DNA of 64,000 nt, taken from NCBI GenBank assembly GCA_021776415.1, contig JAJFFY010000044.1, positions 100,563-164,562 on the forward strand, written 5' to 3'. A program made the translations under genes and the position numbers. The notes beneath the pieces are model-generated. The model searched no databases and was not told where the DNA came from. It saw only the letters and a program-made list of their open reading frames with translations. Below are positions 8,532 to 17,781 of this stretch, piece by piece (the first letter of the stretch is position 1; the number at the start of each line of letters is the position of its first letter). This DNA comes from Hyphococcus sp. (GTDB lineage Bacteria > Pseudomonadota > Alphaproteobacteria > Caulobacterales > Parvularculaceae).

Positions 8532-9404
8532 TTAAGTTTTTTCAGCCGCAACTTGCTCCAGATATTGACCATAACCGGTTTTTGACAGTGGCTTGGCGAG
8601 GTCGTTCAGCGCAGCGGCGTCAATATGGCCGAGCCGATAGGCGATTTCCTCAAGGCAGGCGATTTTCAATCCTTGGCGTGCTTCTATGGTTTGCACAAAA
8701 TGCGCCGCTTCCAGCAGGGAAGCGTGGGTTCCGGTGTCGAGCCAGGCAAAGCCGCGACCCATAATCTGGGCGCGCAGCTCTCCGTCGTTCATATACATTT
8801 CATTCAGCGTCGTAATTTCCAACTCTCCGCGAGCGGAGGGTTTAACTGCGCGTGCCCGCTCGCACACGGTTTCATCATAAAAATATAAGCCGGTCGCAGC
8901 AAAGGCAGATTTTGGTTCGATCGGTTTTTCTTCAATGCTGATAACTTTGCCATCATTGCCGAATTCAATGACGCCGTAGCGCTCGGGGTCGGCAACATGG
9001 TACCCGAAAATTTCAGCGCCCGTTTGCAGCCTTGCTGATTTTTGCAGCATTTCCGCAAGCCCGTGGCCGTAGAAAATATTGTCGCCAAGCACCAGCGCGC
9101 ATTTATCGCCGGCAATAAATTCCTCACCGATAATGAACGCCTGGGCGAGGCCCTCGGGCTTGGGTTGCGCCGCATATTGAAATTGCATGCCGAGCGTTGC
9201 GCCGTCGCCGAGCAGCCGCTCAAATGAGGCCTGATCCTCCGGGGTCGTAATAATCAAAATATCGCGGATCCCCGCGAGCATCAGTGCGCTCAACGGATAA
9301 TAGATCATCGGCTTGTCGAAGATCGGCAATAGCTGTTTGGATACCCCGCGCGTGATCGGGTGCAGCCGCGTGCCGGAGCCTCCTGCCAGAACTATGCCTT
9401 TCAT
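8532..9404 (-). CDS. rfbA: glucose-1-phosphate thymidylyltransferase
   Basis: Makes dTDP-glucose from dTTP and glucose-1-phosphate, the first step of dTDP-L-rhamnose synthesis. The 290-residue protein has the standard opening [19 protein letters not shown] with the nucleotide-binding loop, then [31 protein letters not shown] with the metal-binding Asp, and EEKPIEPKS. Length and motifs are those of the RmlA family. The gene is on the same strand as rfbC but separated from it by the nrdB block, and it begins at the end of a gap facing a lipoprotein gene. Confidence 0.96.
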   Translation of the reverse strand: MKGIVLAGGSGTRLHPITRGVSKQLLPIFDKPMIYYPLSALMLAGIRDILIITTPEDQASFERLLGDGATLGMQFQYAAQPKPEGLAQAFIIGEEFIAGDKCALVLGDNIFYGHGLAEMLQKSARLQTGAEIFGYHVADPERYGVIEFGNDGKVISIEEKPIEPKSAFAATGLYFYDETVCERARAVKPSARGELEITTLNEMYMNDGELRAQIMGRGFAWLDTGTHASLLEAAHFVQTIEARQGLKIACLEEIAYRLGHIDAAALNDLAKPLSKTGYGQYLEQVAAEKT

Positions 9405-9581
9405 GCCGTTTCCTTCTCAAACTGGTTTGCGCTCGCGGAGCCCTTCTATGACACGGTTGCGGCGCCGGGCTCAAATCGCTTTTATACTAGGAATATGCGG
9501 ATTGACGCCGGGTTAAGGCCCGCGTGGACGTGGGCTTGCGATCACCCTATGCTCGCGGCTGGATTTTACAGGAGGGGTGAG

Positions 9582-9887
9582 ATGCGCCTTACAGTTGTTG
9601 TTGCACTGATATTATTTATAGCCGCTTGCGCGACGACGTCGCCGCGGGCGCAAATCGCTGACCGATTTGTTGAATTCGGGGTTTCTCAAGAGCGCGCCGA
9701 TTGCCTCGCTTCCGAGCTTGATGAGCGGCTTGAGCGAGATGACCTTAATGATGTTGCCGACTATATCGGAGGCCTCAATGAGGCGACTAGCGCAGGGGAG
9801 GCGCTTGATGCGCTTTTAAGAATTGGAAATCCACGCGCCGCCGCCGCCATCGCGCGGGCGAGCCTTGCCTGTGCTTTGGGCCGCTAG
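9582..9887 (+). CDS. small lipoprotein of unknown function
   Basis: A 101-residue protein with a lipoprotein signal peptide. A hydrophobic stretch after MRLT ends in IAAC, making Cys16 the lipidation site. The mature part is short, acidic and helical, with three cysteines in all. The ATG at 9582 is preceded by a strong ribosome-binding site (GGAGGGG). The frame is open further upstream, but that part covers the divergent gap with rfbA. Family not recognised. Confidence 0.75.
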   Translation: MRLTVVVALILFIAACATTSPRAQIADRFVEFGVSQERADCLASELDERLERDDLNDVADYIGGLNEATSAGEALDALLRIGNPRAAAAIARASLACALGR

Positions 9888-9932
9888 AATTTAACTACGC
9901 CCCCGGCGCCAGTCTATGGATAAGGACATTTC

Positions 9933-11072
9933 ATGAGTTGGACTGACGCCCGCGCGCCGAATTCCTCGGGCGCGCTGCGCGAGATATTTCTTAGCGTTGG
10001 CGATGCATTTTGCGATAATTTCACCGAAGGGTTGGAGTTAGGCGCCTCCTTTGCGGTTGTGGTTGATGAGGAAGTTGTCGTCGATATTCGCGGCGGCTAT
10101 GTTGATCGAGCGAGAGAGCAGCCCTGGACGGAGGATACGCTCGTTTGCGTTTATTCCACCGGCAAGGCGGTGTTGGCGCTGCTAATTGCGCAAGCGGTTA
10201 GCGGCGGCAAATTGGATTATGATGCTCCGGTTGCACAATACTGGCCGGAGTTTGCACAGGCCGGCAAAGACCGAGTGACTGTCGCGCAGTTGCTGTCGCA
10301 TCAGGCGGGTCTTTGCGGCATTGCCGATGAAATGCCGCCTGAAACGTGGCTTGACTGGGACGAAGTCACTCGCCGCCTTGCCGCTATGGCGCCCCTTTGG
10401 GAGCCGGGAACCGCGAACGGCTATCACCCGCAGACATTCGGGTTCCTTGCCGGAGAATTGCTCCGGCGGGTGACTGGAAAGTCCGTTGGTGAATTGATTG
10501 GCGCACTGCGCGAGGCCCACGAGCTGGAAGTTTATTGTGGGCTGACGCTGCGCGAAATGCAGCGCGCTGCGTACATGCCAAAGCCGCCGACGGCGCCGGA
10601 TCTTGGCGACCTCAATGAATATACGCAGCTTGCCTTCCTGAAAAAGTGGTCCGCTCCCTCGGGCGTTTCTCGCGAGGCGTGGATGGCGGCGGAAATTCCG
10701 GCGTCAAACATGCATGCCGACGCCCGTGCGCTGGCGCGCATCGTTCAGCCTATTGCCAACGCTGGAAAATTGGATGGCGCACAATATCTGACATCACAAG
10801 CGATTGACGGTGCGCTAAAAGAACGTATTCACGGTGACGATTTGGTGCTGCCGTTTCACCTTTCCTGGACCGCTGGTCTTATGCGTAATATCAACCGTCA
10901 TCTTGGGCCTAATGAGGCGGCCTACGGCCATGCTGGTTTTGGCGGATCATGTGTTTTAATTGATCCGCAAAACCGGCTGACCGCAGCCTATGTGATGAAT
11001 AAAATGTCACCCTATCTGGTTGGTGATCCGCGCGCATTACGATTAATCAATGCGGTTTATGACAGCCTTTAG
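9933..11072 (+). CDS. serine hydrolase of the beta-lactamase/EstB family
   Basis: A 379-residue protein with the fold of class C beta-lactamases and family VIII esterases. The catalytic S-x-x-K is S75-T-G-K78 (VYSTGKAVLAL), followed by LLSHQAGLCG and NGYHPQTFGFLAGELLRRVTG, where the family's Tyr lies. The third motif region reads GHAGFGGSC instead of KTG, as in many esterase-type members. There is no signal peptide, so it is probably a cytoplasmic esterase rather than a resistance enzyme. The gene stands alone, 45 bases after the lipoprotein gene. Confidence 0.88.
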   Translation: MSWTDARAPNSSGALREIFLSVGDAFCDNFTEGLELGASFAVVVDEEVVVDIRGGYVDRAREQPWTEDTLVCVYSTGKAVLALLIAQAVSGGKLDYDAPVAQYWPEFAQAGKDRVTVAQLLSHQAGLCGIADEMPPETWLDWDEVTRRLAAMAPLWEPGTANGYHPQTFGFLAGELLRRVTGKSVGELIGALREAHELEVYCGLTLREMQRAAYMPKPPTAPDLGDLNEYTQLAFLKKWSAPSGVSREAWMAAEIPASNMHADARALARIVQPIANAGKLDGAQYLTSQAIDGALKERIHGDDLVLPFHLSWTAGLMRNINRHLGPNEAAYGHAGFGGSCVLIDPQNRLTAAYVMNKMSPYLVGDPRALRLINAVYDSL

Positions 11073-11113
11073 GGCGCCAGTCGATAAATAGGCATCGCCC
11101 GGCGCCATAGCGG

Positions 11114-11404
11114 TTAAAATTTTACGCGAAAATCAACGCTTACAAATGCCTGTTGCGGATAGCCGGGCAGCACTTTCGCCATTGACCGGCTTTCATAAAG
11201 GTAATCTTTGTGCAGCCGAGTATCGGCGCGCGCCCGCGCTGTCACCGCAAGCAATTCAATGCGCCGTTCGCCGAACGTCAACGCCGTAATCGGATGCGGC
11301 GTCGCCTGGCGTTCGGTGTATTGGCTGCGTGTTTGGCTCTGCGCAAGCGCGGGGCTGCTGTAAAAGATACATGCGCCCGTAGCTGCGATCATTCTGATCA
11401 ACAT
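11114..11404 (-). CDS. small exported protein of unknown function
   Basis: A 96-residue protein starting MLIRMIAATGACIFYSSPALAQ, a clear signal peptide with an ALA-Q cleavage site. The mature part of about 75 residues ends in VSVDFRVKF, a beta-strand with a terminal Phe. GGAGG lies six bases before the ATG at 11404, and an ATG directly upstream at 11407 is also possible. It could be a small periplasmic protein or the remnant of a larger outer-membrane protein. Family not recognised. Confidence 0.55.
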   Translation of the reverse strand: MLIRMIAATGACIFYSSPALAQSQTRSQYTERQATPHPITALTFGERRIELLAVTARARADTRLHKDYLYESRSMAKVLPGYPQQAFVSVDFRVKF

Positions 11405-11510
11405 CATTCGCCTCCATCCCGTGAGCGCTAACGGTGCATGGCGGAGGTATCGAAAAATTTATGCCGAACGCGCCAGTTTGCATCAAAATAGCCAGCGAAA
11501 TTCCAGTAAA

Positions 11511-12482
11511 TTAGATAGAAATTTTCCGCTTCAGCCAATCGATCAACAATGCGTTGAGCTCAGCCGGCTTTTCCCACATCAACCAATGGCCGCTGCCGCT
11601 GATGACATGTTTTTCAAGATCGGGAACGAGGGCTTTCATACCGTCTGCGCTTTCCGGCGGCAAAAAAAGATCAAGCTCGGCGCCAATCCATAGACCCGGC
11701 GCACGGATGGTTTCATCGCGCCCCGCCATCAATTCCCAGTTGCGATCGACATTGCGGTAAAGATTGACGCCGCCATGAAAGCCGCTGCGTTTATATGCGT
11801 CGACATAAATCTGGATAGTGTCATCGCTAACAATAAGCTTATCCGGATTTGGTTCTTTTGCATGTTTGAACCGGCCGGGAAGGTCATAAATGCGCGGGAT
11901 AAGCGCAGCCCATTGCTCCCGCGGCGGCGGCTTTTGAAACATCATCTTTACGAAACGCTCAATGTCGGCCTCGAACAAATTTTCCGGCGTATCCGGTTCC
12001 TGGAACTGAACGAAATAATGTTTGTCGCCGAAACGCTTTTTAAAAATTGAGATTGGCGGCGCCGGCGGGCGCGGCCTGACCGGCGTGCAGACGCCGATAA
12101 TCGCAGCAACGCGGTTTGCGCGCCACTGGCCCATGCTCCAGACGATAGAGCCGCCCCAGTCGTGACCGCAGAAAACCGCCCGCTCAATATCAAGTGCATC
12201 AAGGACAGCACAAAGGTCATTGGTAATGTGTTCGATATCGTAAGCGCGCACGTCCCTCGGCGCATCGGAGCGGCCAAAGCCTTTCAGGTCGATGGCGATG
12301 GTGCGATATCCCGCTGCGGCCAGCGCATGGATTTGGTTGCGCCACGAATAGGCAATCTCCGGCCATCCATGAACGAGAATAATCGGAAGTCGTTCGCGAT
12401 CCGCATCACCATCGGCCTCATAGACGGCGATTTTGACGCCGCCGGCGTCGATGAGTTGATGCTCTGGAAAGGGATGGTTCAT
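11511..12482 (-). CDS. alpha/beta hydrolase, epoxide hydrolase-like
   Basis: A 323-residue hydrolase beginning MNHPFPEHQLIDAGG. It has the oxyanion motif LVHGWPE near residue 38, LKGFGRSDAP, the nucleophile elbow FCGHDWGGSIVW with Asp108 as nucleophile, and SGSGHWLMWEKP near the C-terminus with the catalytic His. An Asp nucleophile with HGWP points to epoxide hydrolase or a related dehalogenase rather than a serine esterase. The frame is open upstream to 12605, but the extension would overlap the divergent thioesterase gene. A perfect GGAGGTG site lies rather far (about 18 bases) before the chosen ATG, so the start is a little uncertain. Confidence 0.85.
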   Translation of the reverse strand: MNHPFPEHQLIDAGGVKIAVYEADGDADRERLPIILVHGWPEIAYSWRNQIHALAAAGYRTIAIDLKGFGRSDAPRDVRAYDIEHITNDLCAVLDALDIERAVFCGHDWGGSIVWSMGQWRANRVAAIIGVCTPVRPRPPAPPISIFKKRFGDKHYFVQFQEPDTPENLFEADIERFVKMMFQKPPPREQWAALIPRIYDLPGRFKHAKEPNPDKLIVSDDTIQIYVDAYKRSGFHGGVNLYRNVDRNWELMAGRDETIRAPGLWIGAELDLFLPPESADGMKALVPDLEKHVISGSGHWLMWEKPAELNALLIDWLKRKISI

Positions 12483-12594
12483 CGTCGGCAGGGTGGCGGC
12501 AATCACCTCCAAGCGCAATGGTATGGTGCAGCCGTCTCGCTGGCGCTGCTGATGCCTGTTTTCAATTTTGCTCAAGCTCGCTAAAGCCTGCTGC

Positions 12595-13023
12595 ATGACA
12601 GACAAACCAATATTGCCAGATGCGAAGCCTGCGCCAGAGGGGTGGGCGTTGCAGTCGCATCCGCAAACTTTTAGCGGCCATGCCGGGCCGTTTTATTTCC
12701 GTGAGGAAGGCGCCCCGCCAGGCGTTGGTTTTTTCTCCGAGCCACACCATGCAAATCTTGGCGGCGTCGTTCATGGCGGTGCGCTGATGACGCTGGCTGA
12801 CATGTCGTTGTTCGACATTTTCTTCCGTGCGAAAGGCCGTATTCCTGCTGTCACCATGACAATGAATGCAGAGTTTTTATCGCCGGCGCCGTTGGATGAT
12901 TTTATTATCGCGACCGGTGAGGTTATGAAAGCCGGTCGGACAATGGTTTTCGTTCGGGGTGTTGTCACCGCAAAAGAAAAACCGGTTTTAAGTTTTTCAG
13001 GGTCGCTTAAGCGGCTTTCATGA
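12595..13023 (+). CDS. hotdog-fold thioesterase, PaaI family
   Basis: A 142-residue acyl-CoA thioesterase-like protein beginning MTDKPILPDAKP. The core reads ANLGGVVHGGALMTLADMSLFD, the HGG-(A/x)-x(3)-LAD signature of the PaaI/YigI hotdog family, followed by VTMTMNAEFLSPAPLDDFI. The natural CoA substrate is unknown. The ATG at 12595 is preferred over an upstream TTG at 12568. The gene starts divergently from the epoxide hydrolase, and its end overlaps the tail of rarD by 17 bases in convergent orientation. Confidence 0.85.
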   Translation: MTDKPILPDAKPAPEGWALQSHPQTFSGHAGPFYFREEGAPPGVGFFSEPHHANLGGVVHGGALMTLADMSLFDIFFRAKGRIPAVTMTMNAEFLSPAPLDDFIIATGEVMKAGRTMVFVRGVVTAKEKPVLSFSGSLKRLS

Positions 13024-13927
13024 TGCGTGCTGCGCGGTTGGCGCGCATGGCGTCGAAGCTGAAAATTGCCAGCGCTGTCCAGATCAGGCCAAAGCAAATC
13101 GCATGCGCGATGGTGAACGTCTCGCCGTAATAAATTGCCAACGCGAATTGAACAGTCGGGCCGATATATTGAAGGAACCCAACCGTCGACAGCTTCAAAC
13201 GCCGCGCCGACAGCGCAAACAACACCAGCGGAATAACCGTAACCGGCCCGGCAAGCAGCAGTAGTATATCCTTGCTGGTAGATTGGTTTAAAAAGACCGC
13301 GGCGCCGGAATTCATCAGCCAAAAAAGGTAGACCAAAGCTATCGGCGCCAGCAGCGTGGTTTCAACGAACAGTCCCGGCATTGCGCCAACCGGTATGGTC
13401 TTGCGCAAATATCCGTAGACAGTGAATAATATCGCTAGCGCAAGCGACACCCATGGGAATACGCCCGCGCCGAGAGTGAGCACCAGAACGCCGGCAGTGG
13501 CGAGAATGACGGCGACGATCTGCGCCGCTCGCAAGCGCTCGCCGAGAACCAAGACGCCGACGCCGACATACATCAACGGATTAATATAGTAGCCGAGGCT
13601 GGCTTCCAAGATGCGGTCATTGATGACGGACCAGACATAGATCAGCCAATTGCTGGAGATCGCCAGTGCGCTGACGCCAAGCAATAAGAGCACCCGCCGG
13701 GTTGTGAACGCGGTTTTGACCTCTGGCCACTGCCGGCGCAACGCGATCAGAAGCGCGCCAAACGGCACCGACCAGATGATGCGATGGGCGAGAATTTCCA
13801 GCGCCGAGACATCATCGAGAGTTTTTAAATAAGCGGGAAACAAACCCCAAAACGTATAGGCGGCAACGCCGGCTATAAGGCCGAATTGAACATCAGAATG
13901 CACTGATTTTTGATTGTCGCCGGACAT
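13007..13927 (-). CDS. rarD: EamA-family transporter RarD
   Basis: A 306-residue inner-membrane protein with about ten helices of the drug/metabolite transporter superfamily. The segment GLIAGVAAYTFWGLFPAYLK near residue 12, then LEILAHRIIWSVPFG and ASLGYYINPLMYVGVG, are characteristic of RarD (annotated chloramphenicol-sensitive protein). The true substrate of RarD is not established. The gene is monocistronic, with ATG at 13927. Confidence 0.92.
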   Translation of the reverse strand: MSGDNQKSVHSDVQFGLIAGVAAYTFWGLFPAYLKTLDDVSALEILAHRIIWSVPFGALLIALRRQWPEVKTAFTTRRVLLLLGVSALAISSNWLIYVWSVINDRILEASLGYYINPLMYVGVGVLVLGERLRAAQIVAVILATAGVLVLTLGAGVFPWVSLALAILFTVYGYLRKTIPVGAMPGLFVETTLLAPIALVYLFWLMNSGAAVFLNQSTSKDILLLLAGPVTVIPLVLFALSARRLKLSTVGFLQYIGPTVQFALAIYYGETFTIAHAICFGLIWTALAIFSFDAMRANRAARIMKAA

Positions 13928-14001
13928 ATGGAACCCTCAAAATTTGTTTGATCGTGTAGCGCGAAGGCAATCGCCCGCCGACCCGTTTCTTGTGCGGCGC
14001 C

Positions 14002-15027
14002 TTAGGCGGCAGTGCGCAAAAGCCTGCGGTTGAGTAACAGCTCTGCGATTTGTACTGCGTTCAGAGCGGCGCCTTTACGCAGATTATCGCTAACGCACCA
14101 GAAGGCGAGGCCATTGTCGATTGTCGGGTCCACCCGCAGCCGGCTGATGAAGGTTGCAAATTCTCCAACGCACTCGACCGGCGTCACATAGCCGCCGTCT
14201 TCGCGTTTATCGACGATTAAAATGCCTGGCGCGGCGCGCAAAATTTCGCGGGCTTCATCGTCCGATAGCGGGTTTTCAAGTTCAATATTCACCGCCTCGG
14301 CATGGCCGACAAAGGTTGGCACGCGCACACACGTCGCCGTCAGTTTGATTTTGGGATCAAGAATTTTCTTGGTCTCCGCCATCATCTTCCATTCTTCTTT
14401 GGTGAAGCCGTCTTCCATGAAGGCGTCAATATGCGGAATGACGTTGAAGGCTATCTGCTTGGTGAACTCCGTCGGCGAGGGTGTGTCGTTGACATAGATG
14501 CCCTTGGTTTGCGTGAACAACTCATCCATCGCCGCTTTGCCCTTGCCGGATGTCGACTGATAGGTGGAGACGACAACACGTTTGATGGTCGCGGCGTCAT
14601 GCAGCGGCTTTAACGCGACAACCAGCTGCGCGGTTGAGCAATTCGGGTTGGCGATAATGTTCTTTTTGGAAAACCCCGCGACCGCGTCGGCGTTCACTTC
14701 CGGAACGACCAGCGGCACATCCGGGTCCATCCGGAAATGTGACGAGTTGTCGATTACGATCGCGCCAGCCTTGGTGGCCTTTAGCGCCCATGTCTTGGAC
14801 ACTTCGCCTCCGGCGGCGAAAAGCGCGATATCGACTTTGGAGAAATCGAAAGTTTCAAGACCCTGGCATTTCAACGTTTTGTCGCCGAACGAAACCTCAC
14901 GGCCAATTGACTGGCGCGAGGCGAGCGCGAAAGCCTCCTTTACCGGGAATTCCCGTTCATCGAGAATGACGAGAATTTCCTGCCCGACATTGCCGGTGGC
15001 GCCGACAAGAGCGACATTGACTTCCAT
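14002..15027 (-). CDS. asd: aspartate-semialdehyde dehydrogenase
   Basis: Reduces aspartyl-4-phosphate to aspartate-4-semialdehyde with NADPH, the branch point to lysine/diaminopimelate, threonine and methionine. The 341-residue protein starts MEVNVALVGATGNVGQEIL (NADP loop). Other motifs are NSSHFRMDPDVPLVVPEVN, the catalytic Cys in NPNCSTAQLV, and the catalytic His in VPTFVGHAEAVN. It has standard length for the bacterial type. The ATG at 15027 is preferred to an in-frame TTG 12 bases upstream. Monocistronic. Confidence 0.97.
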   Translation of the reverse strand: MEVNVALVGATGNVGQEILVILDEREFPVKEAFALASRQSIGREVSFGDKTLKCQGLETFDFSKVDIALFAAGGEVSKTWALKATKAGAIVIDNSSHFRMDPDVPLVVPEVNADAVAGFSKKNIIANPNCSTAQLVVALKPLHDAATIKRVVVSTYQSTSGKGKAAMDELFTQTKGIYVNDTPSPTEFTKQIAFNVIPHIDAFMEDGFTKEEWKMMAETKKILDPKIKLTATCVRVPTFVGHAEAVNIELENPLSDDEAREILRAAPGILIVDKREDGGYVTPVECVGEFATFISRLRVDPTIDNGLAFWCVSDNLRKGAALNAVQIAELLLNRRLLRTAA

Positions 15028-15155
15028 GATTTGTTCCAATCTTTGGCAGGGCAGAGACGATCAAACTGGGCTCGTGTCAAGCCAGGCAGGGCTTAGGATT
15101 TCTGCGGTGTTTAGTAGATTAGGCTCACCATCGACGAAGGCGCTGAGGCGTCAGA

Positions 15156-15899
15156 TCAGGTGATTGTGAGCGGTGTAGAATTATTTGGGCTCGGAGCTGC
15201 GGGGCAGGCCCCGAAATCTATCCGCTCACGTGTTTTAAATTCGAAGACGACCAATCTGCATCCATCGGCTTTTTCAACCCGCATAGCGAGCCGCCTGCCA
15301 TCGTTTGAAAAGATGGGTGAATTCAGGCGGCCGCCGCTGGATGCCTTCAGAATAAACCGACAGCCTTCAAAATGATCGACGATAATGTCGGCGCCTTGGA
15401 AATGGGCGCTCGTGCCGTTTGTGGCGTTTATAGTCTGCTGCGGTGGGGGCCGGGTTAAATTTGGATTTGCAGAGAGCGTGGGGATTAATGTGGTGGCTAT
15501 GGATATGCAAAACATAGCAGCCATCCCTGCCGCAACCATCACCGGATGGTTCCATCGCGCTTTTGCGGGCGCGTTTATAATTGGCGTCGGTTTTGGCTGT
15601 GGGCCTATCCACTGATAGCCGCTGCGTGGAACAGTTTTAACGAAAGCGGGTGATTTAGCATTATCGCCGAGCGCAGAGCGAATACACCAGAGCGCATGGC
15701 TGAGCGCCTTGTCTCCGGTAGCGTAATTCCCACTCCAGATACCATCGATCAGTTCTGCGCGGGTCACCGTTTCGGGCGCGGAGTCTATCAACACCATGAG
15801 AACACCCCAGGATTTATACTGGAGCGTTGTGCGCCGCCCGCCTGAAATGACGGTTTGCGACCGCGGTTCCAGCTGGAACCCGCGGCGATCGGTCGTCAT
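15156..15899 (-). CDS. membrane-anchored winged-helix transcriptional regulator (CadC/ToxR-like)
   Basis: The N-terminal 100 residues form an OmpR-type winged helix: FQLEPRSQTVISGG, a long helix SWGVLMVLIDSAPETVTRAEL, then LSHALWCIRSALGD and FVKTVPRSGYQW (wing). A basic linker and one membrane helix follow (HPVMVAAGMAAMFCISIATTLI), then a short periplasmic part with a single TolB-like blade (SPIFSNDGRRLAMRVEKADG). It is thus a one-component regulator that senses something in the periplasm. The frame is open to 15998. I place the start at the ATG at 15899, which leaves an AT-rich gap before the divergent exported-protein gene, its likely target. Confidence 0.75.
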   Translation of the reverse strand: MTTDRRGFQLEPRSQTVISGGRRTTLQYKSWGVLMVLIDSAPETVTRAELIDGIWSGNYATGDKALSHALWCIRSALGDNAKSPAFVKTVPRSGYQWIGPQPKPTPIINAPAKARWNHPVMVAAGMAAMFCISIATTLIPTLSANPNLTRPPPQQTINATNGTSAHFQGADIIVDHFEGCRFILKASSGGRLNSPIFSNDGRRLAMRVEKADGCRLVVFEFKTRERIDFGACPAAPSPNNSTPLTIT

Positions 15900-16017
15900 T
15901 TCGGCGTCTTTTTCCAGCCCATTCATAAAATAGAGAATAATAGATTTCTGGCGGTCGGCACAATGGCCATAGATCGGGGGCCTTAGCTCGGGCGCCATGC
16001 CTCAAAGGAGAATAGAT

Positions 16018-16815
16018 GTGATTGTGCGGATAACGGTTCTGGCGGTGCTGCTAACGGCTTCTTGCGCTGCGGCAAGCTCTACGCCTGTGGCGATGGGCGA
16101 CGGCCAAATTGGTGGGGCCAAGATAAAGCCCTATGAATTCACCTGGCGACAATGCGCATGGAATGAAGGGGACTGGGTCTCGACCAGCCCGCTAACTGAG
16201 CGCGCGGTGGTGATTGGCGATCATACATTGCGGGTGCGCCAAAACCTCATATCGCGGAAGGATCAGGAGATTGTTTCAACCACATATTTCGACCGGTCGT
16301 CACTATCGCCGCTACGCATGGAGCAAGATGTAAGGGCGACGAAAGATCAACAAGCAATAAGCGTCGAGCATGTTTTAAGGCCTGATGGCTACTCCTCAGT
16401 GATGACGAGGGGTGGTGAAACCAAGGAAGTGGCCGGCGCCATTACTTCCGAAATGTTCCATGGCGCAATGTTGGGGTTGCCCCTGGTGACGCTTGATTGG
16501 GGGCAGGGGGCCTACACTTTTGAAGCGTCGATGGTGAGCATGAAGGCGAGTTATGCGGTGACTGCAACGCTCGCCGGCCGTGAAGTCATCTCCCATGACG
16601 GCAAGGAGCTGGAGGCTTTGTTGGTCGATGTAGAGTGGACGCACAATGAGCTTGGCGATGTTTATCCGCCGGGTCCCGATGCTAGCGGCGGTCGCTATTG
16701 GCTGGCGCAAGATCCCCCTGTAGGCATGCCTTATGTGCTGCGCTACAAGACAGATACGTATACTGTGGAGTTTATCGGCGACACCTGTCCAGAGAGTAAG
16801 GCAAAAGCAGAATAG
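16018..16815 (+). CDS. exported protein of unknown function
   Basis: A 265-residue protein with an N-terminal signal peptide (IVRITVLAVLLTASCAAASS). The Cys in LTASC could be a non-ideal lipobox, so it may be a lipoprotein. The mature protein is rich in beta-strand-type alternating residues, with YEFTWRQCAWNEGDW, a long middle repeat of DGYSSVMTRGGE type, and a C-terminal YVLRYKTDTYTVEFIGDTCPES. Two Cys flank the mature part and may form a disulfide. The GTG at 16018 is chosen because AAAGGAGA lies 7 bases upstream; an in-frame ATG at 15997 would overlap the regulator. Family not recognised. Divergent from the winged-helix regulator. Confidence 0.7.
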   Translation: MIVRITVLAVLLTASCAAASSTPVAMGDGQIGGAKIKPYEFTWRQCAWNEGDWVSTSPLTERAVVIGDHTLRVRQNLISRKDQEIVSTTYFDRSSLSPLRMEQDVRATKDQQAISVEHVLRPDGYSSVMTRGGETKEVAGAITSEMFHGAMLGLPLVTLDWGQGAYTFEASMVSMKASYAVTATLAGREVISHDGKELEALLVDVEWTHNELGDVYPPGPDASGGRYWLAQDPPVGMPYVLRYKTDTYTVEFIGDTCPESKAKAE

Positions 16816-16842
16816 GGCGTCGATGGCGGATGGGGAAACCGG

Positions 16843-17688
16843 TTAAGATGGCTGGTTTGCCCCGAATGGCACCACCTTGTTGTCCGCGTCATGGCCTATA
16901 TCGGCGCGGCCGAGATAGGCAACGCCGGCTCTGGCGCACCAGTAGGCGACGATTTCTTCCTCGCTCTGGCCGAACGGGCGATCGTTTTCCGGGATGTCGC
17001 TGATGCGCCCGAGTTTTACACCCGCCGCATGGCGTAGTTTAGGGCTCGACAGGATGGCGAACATTGCCCGGTCAATGCTGTATAAATATTCCGACACATC
17101 TTCCAAGAGGACGATATGGCCTGAAAGGTCCGGCGCCCAATCTGCGGCGATGAGATGGCTGAGCACGGTGATATTGAACGCAACGGTTTTCCCGCCGGAC
17201 TTTGCCGTCGCTTCCAGCGTCTCAGCGCCGCCGGTGACGAGAAAATCGAGCGCGCGCGCGATTGCCTGTTCGCCGCCTGGCCGGGCGAGGTCCGTCGGCA
17301 TTGGTCCGTGTACGGGCTTGCCGATCCCGCCCTGGTAGAGCCGCGCTAAAATCATCCCGGCGTCGGAATAGCCGAGATAGGTTTTCTCATGCGCGGTGGC
17401 GTTGAGTTTTGTAAACAGGCCATCATCCAGCCGGCAGGCGCCATAGCCGCCGCGCGCAAACCATACCGCGTCATATTTTGGATCGTTCGCAACCTCCAGA
17501 AAGGCGGCGCTCCGCTCCGCATCGCTGCCGGCAAAGTGGCCGGCTTCGACAAAGCACTGCGGATGGAAATGGAGCTGGGCACGCTCGCCAAAGCTTGCGG
17601 CCGCAATCTCGCTGGTTTTATTCGCAAGATCCCGGCTGATCGGTCCGCCGGGGCAGACCAGGGCGATATGTTTTGTCTCTTCGCTCAT
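16843..17688 (-). CDS. ldcA: LD-carboxypeptidase (peptidase family S66)
   Basis: Removes the terminal D-Ala from muropeptide tetrapeptides in the cytoplasm, a step of peptidoglycan recycling. The 281-residue protein has ALVCPGGPISRD at the start, WFARGGYGACRL, YLGYSDAGMILARLY with the Ser that fits the family nucleophile, VLLEDVSEY with the Glu, and GHDADNKVVPFG with the C-terminal His. It is divergent from the Mpl-like ligase gene, with 93 bases between their starts. The two proteins act in sequence in the known recycling pathway, which supports both calls. Confidence 0.9.
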   Translation of the reverse strand: MSEETKHIALVCPGGPISRDLANKTSEIAAASFGERAQLHFHPQCFVEAGHFAGSDAERSAAFLEVANDPKYDAVWFARGGYGACRLDDGLFTKLNATAHEKTYLGYSDAGMILARLYQGGIGKPVHGPMPTDLARPGGEQAIARALDFLVTGGAETLEATAKSGGKTVAFNITVLSHLIAADWAPDLSGHIVLLEDVSEYLYSIDRAMFAILSSPKLRHAAGVKLGRISDIPENDRPFGQSEEEIVAYWCARAGVAYLGRADIGHDADNKVVPFGANQPS

Positions 17689-17781
17689 AATTCAGCATTT
17701 AACCTAGCAAGACAGCGTAAATCAGACCCTAACCCTATTGGTGACGCACTATAAACAAAATCACCCTATAGCGGTTGTCTG

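Noticed and set aside
9933..11072. Antibiotic-resistance beta-lactamase
   Set aside because: No signal peptide and an altered third motif (HAGFGG instead of KTG) fit an esterase-type member better.
15900..15998. N-terminal extension of the winged-helix regulator to the ATG at 15998
   Set aside because: It would overlap the divergent exported-protein region and cover an AT-rich segment that looks like promoter; the winged helix begins normally from 15899.
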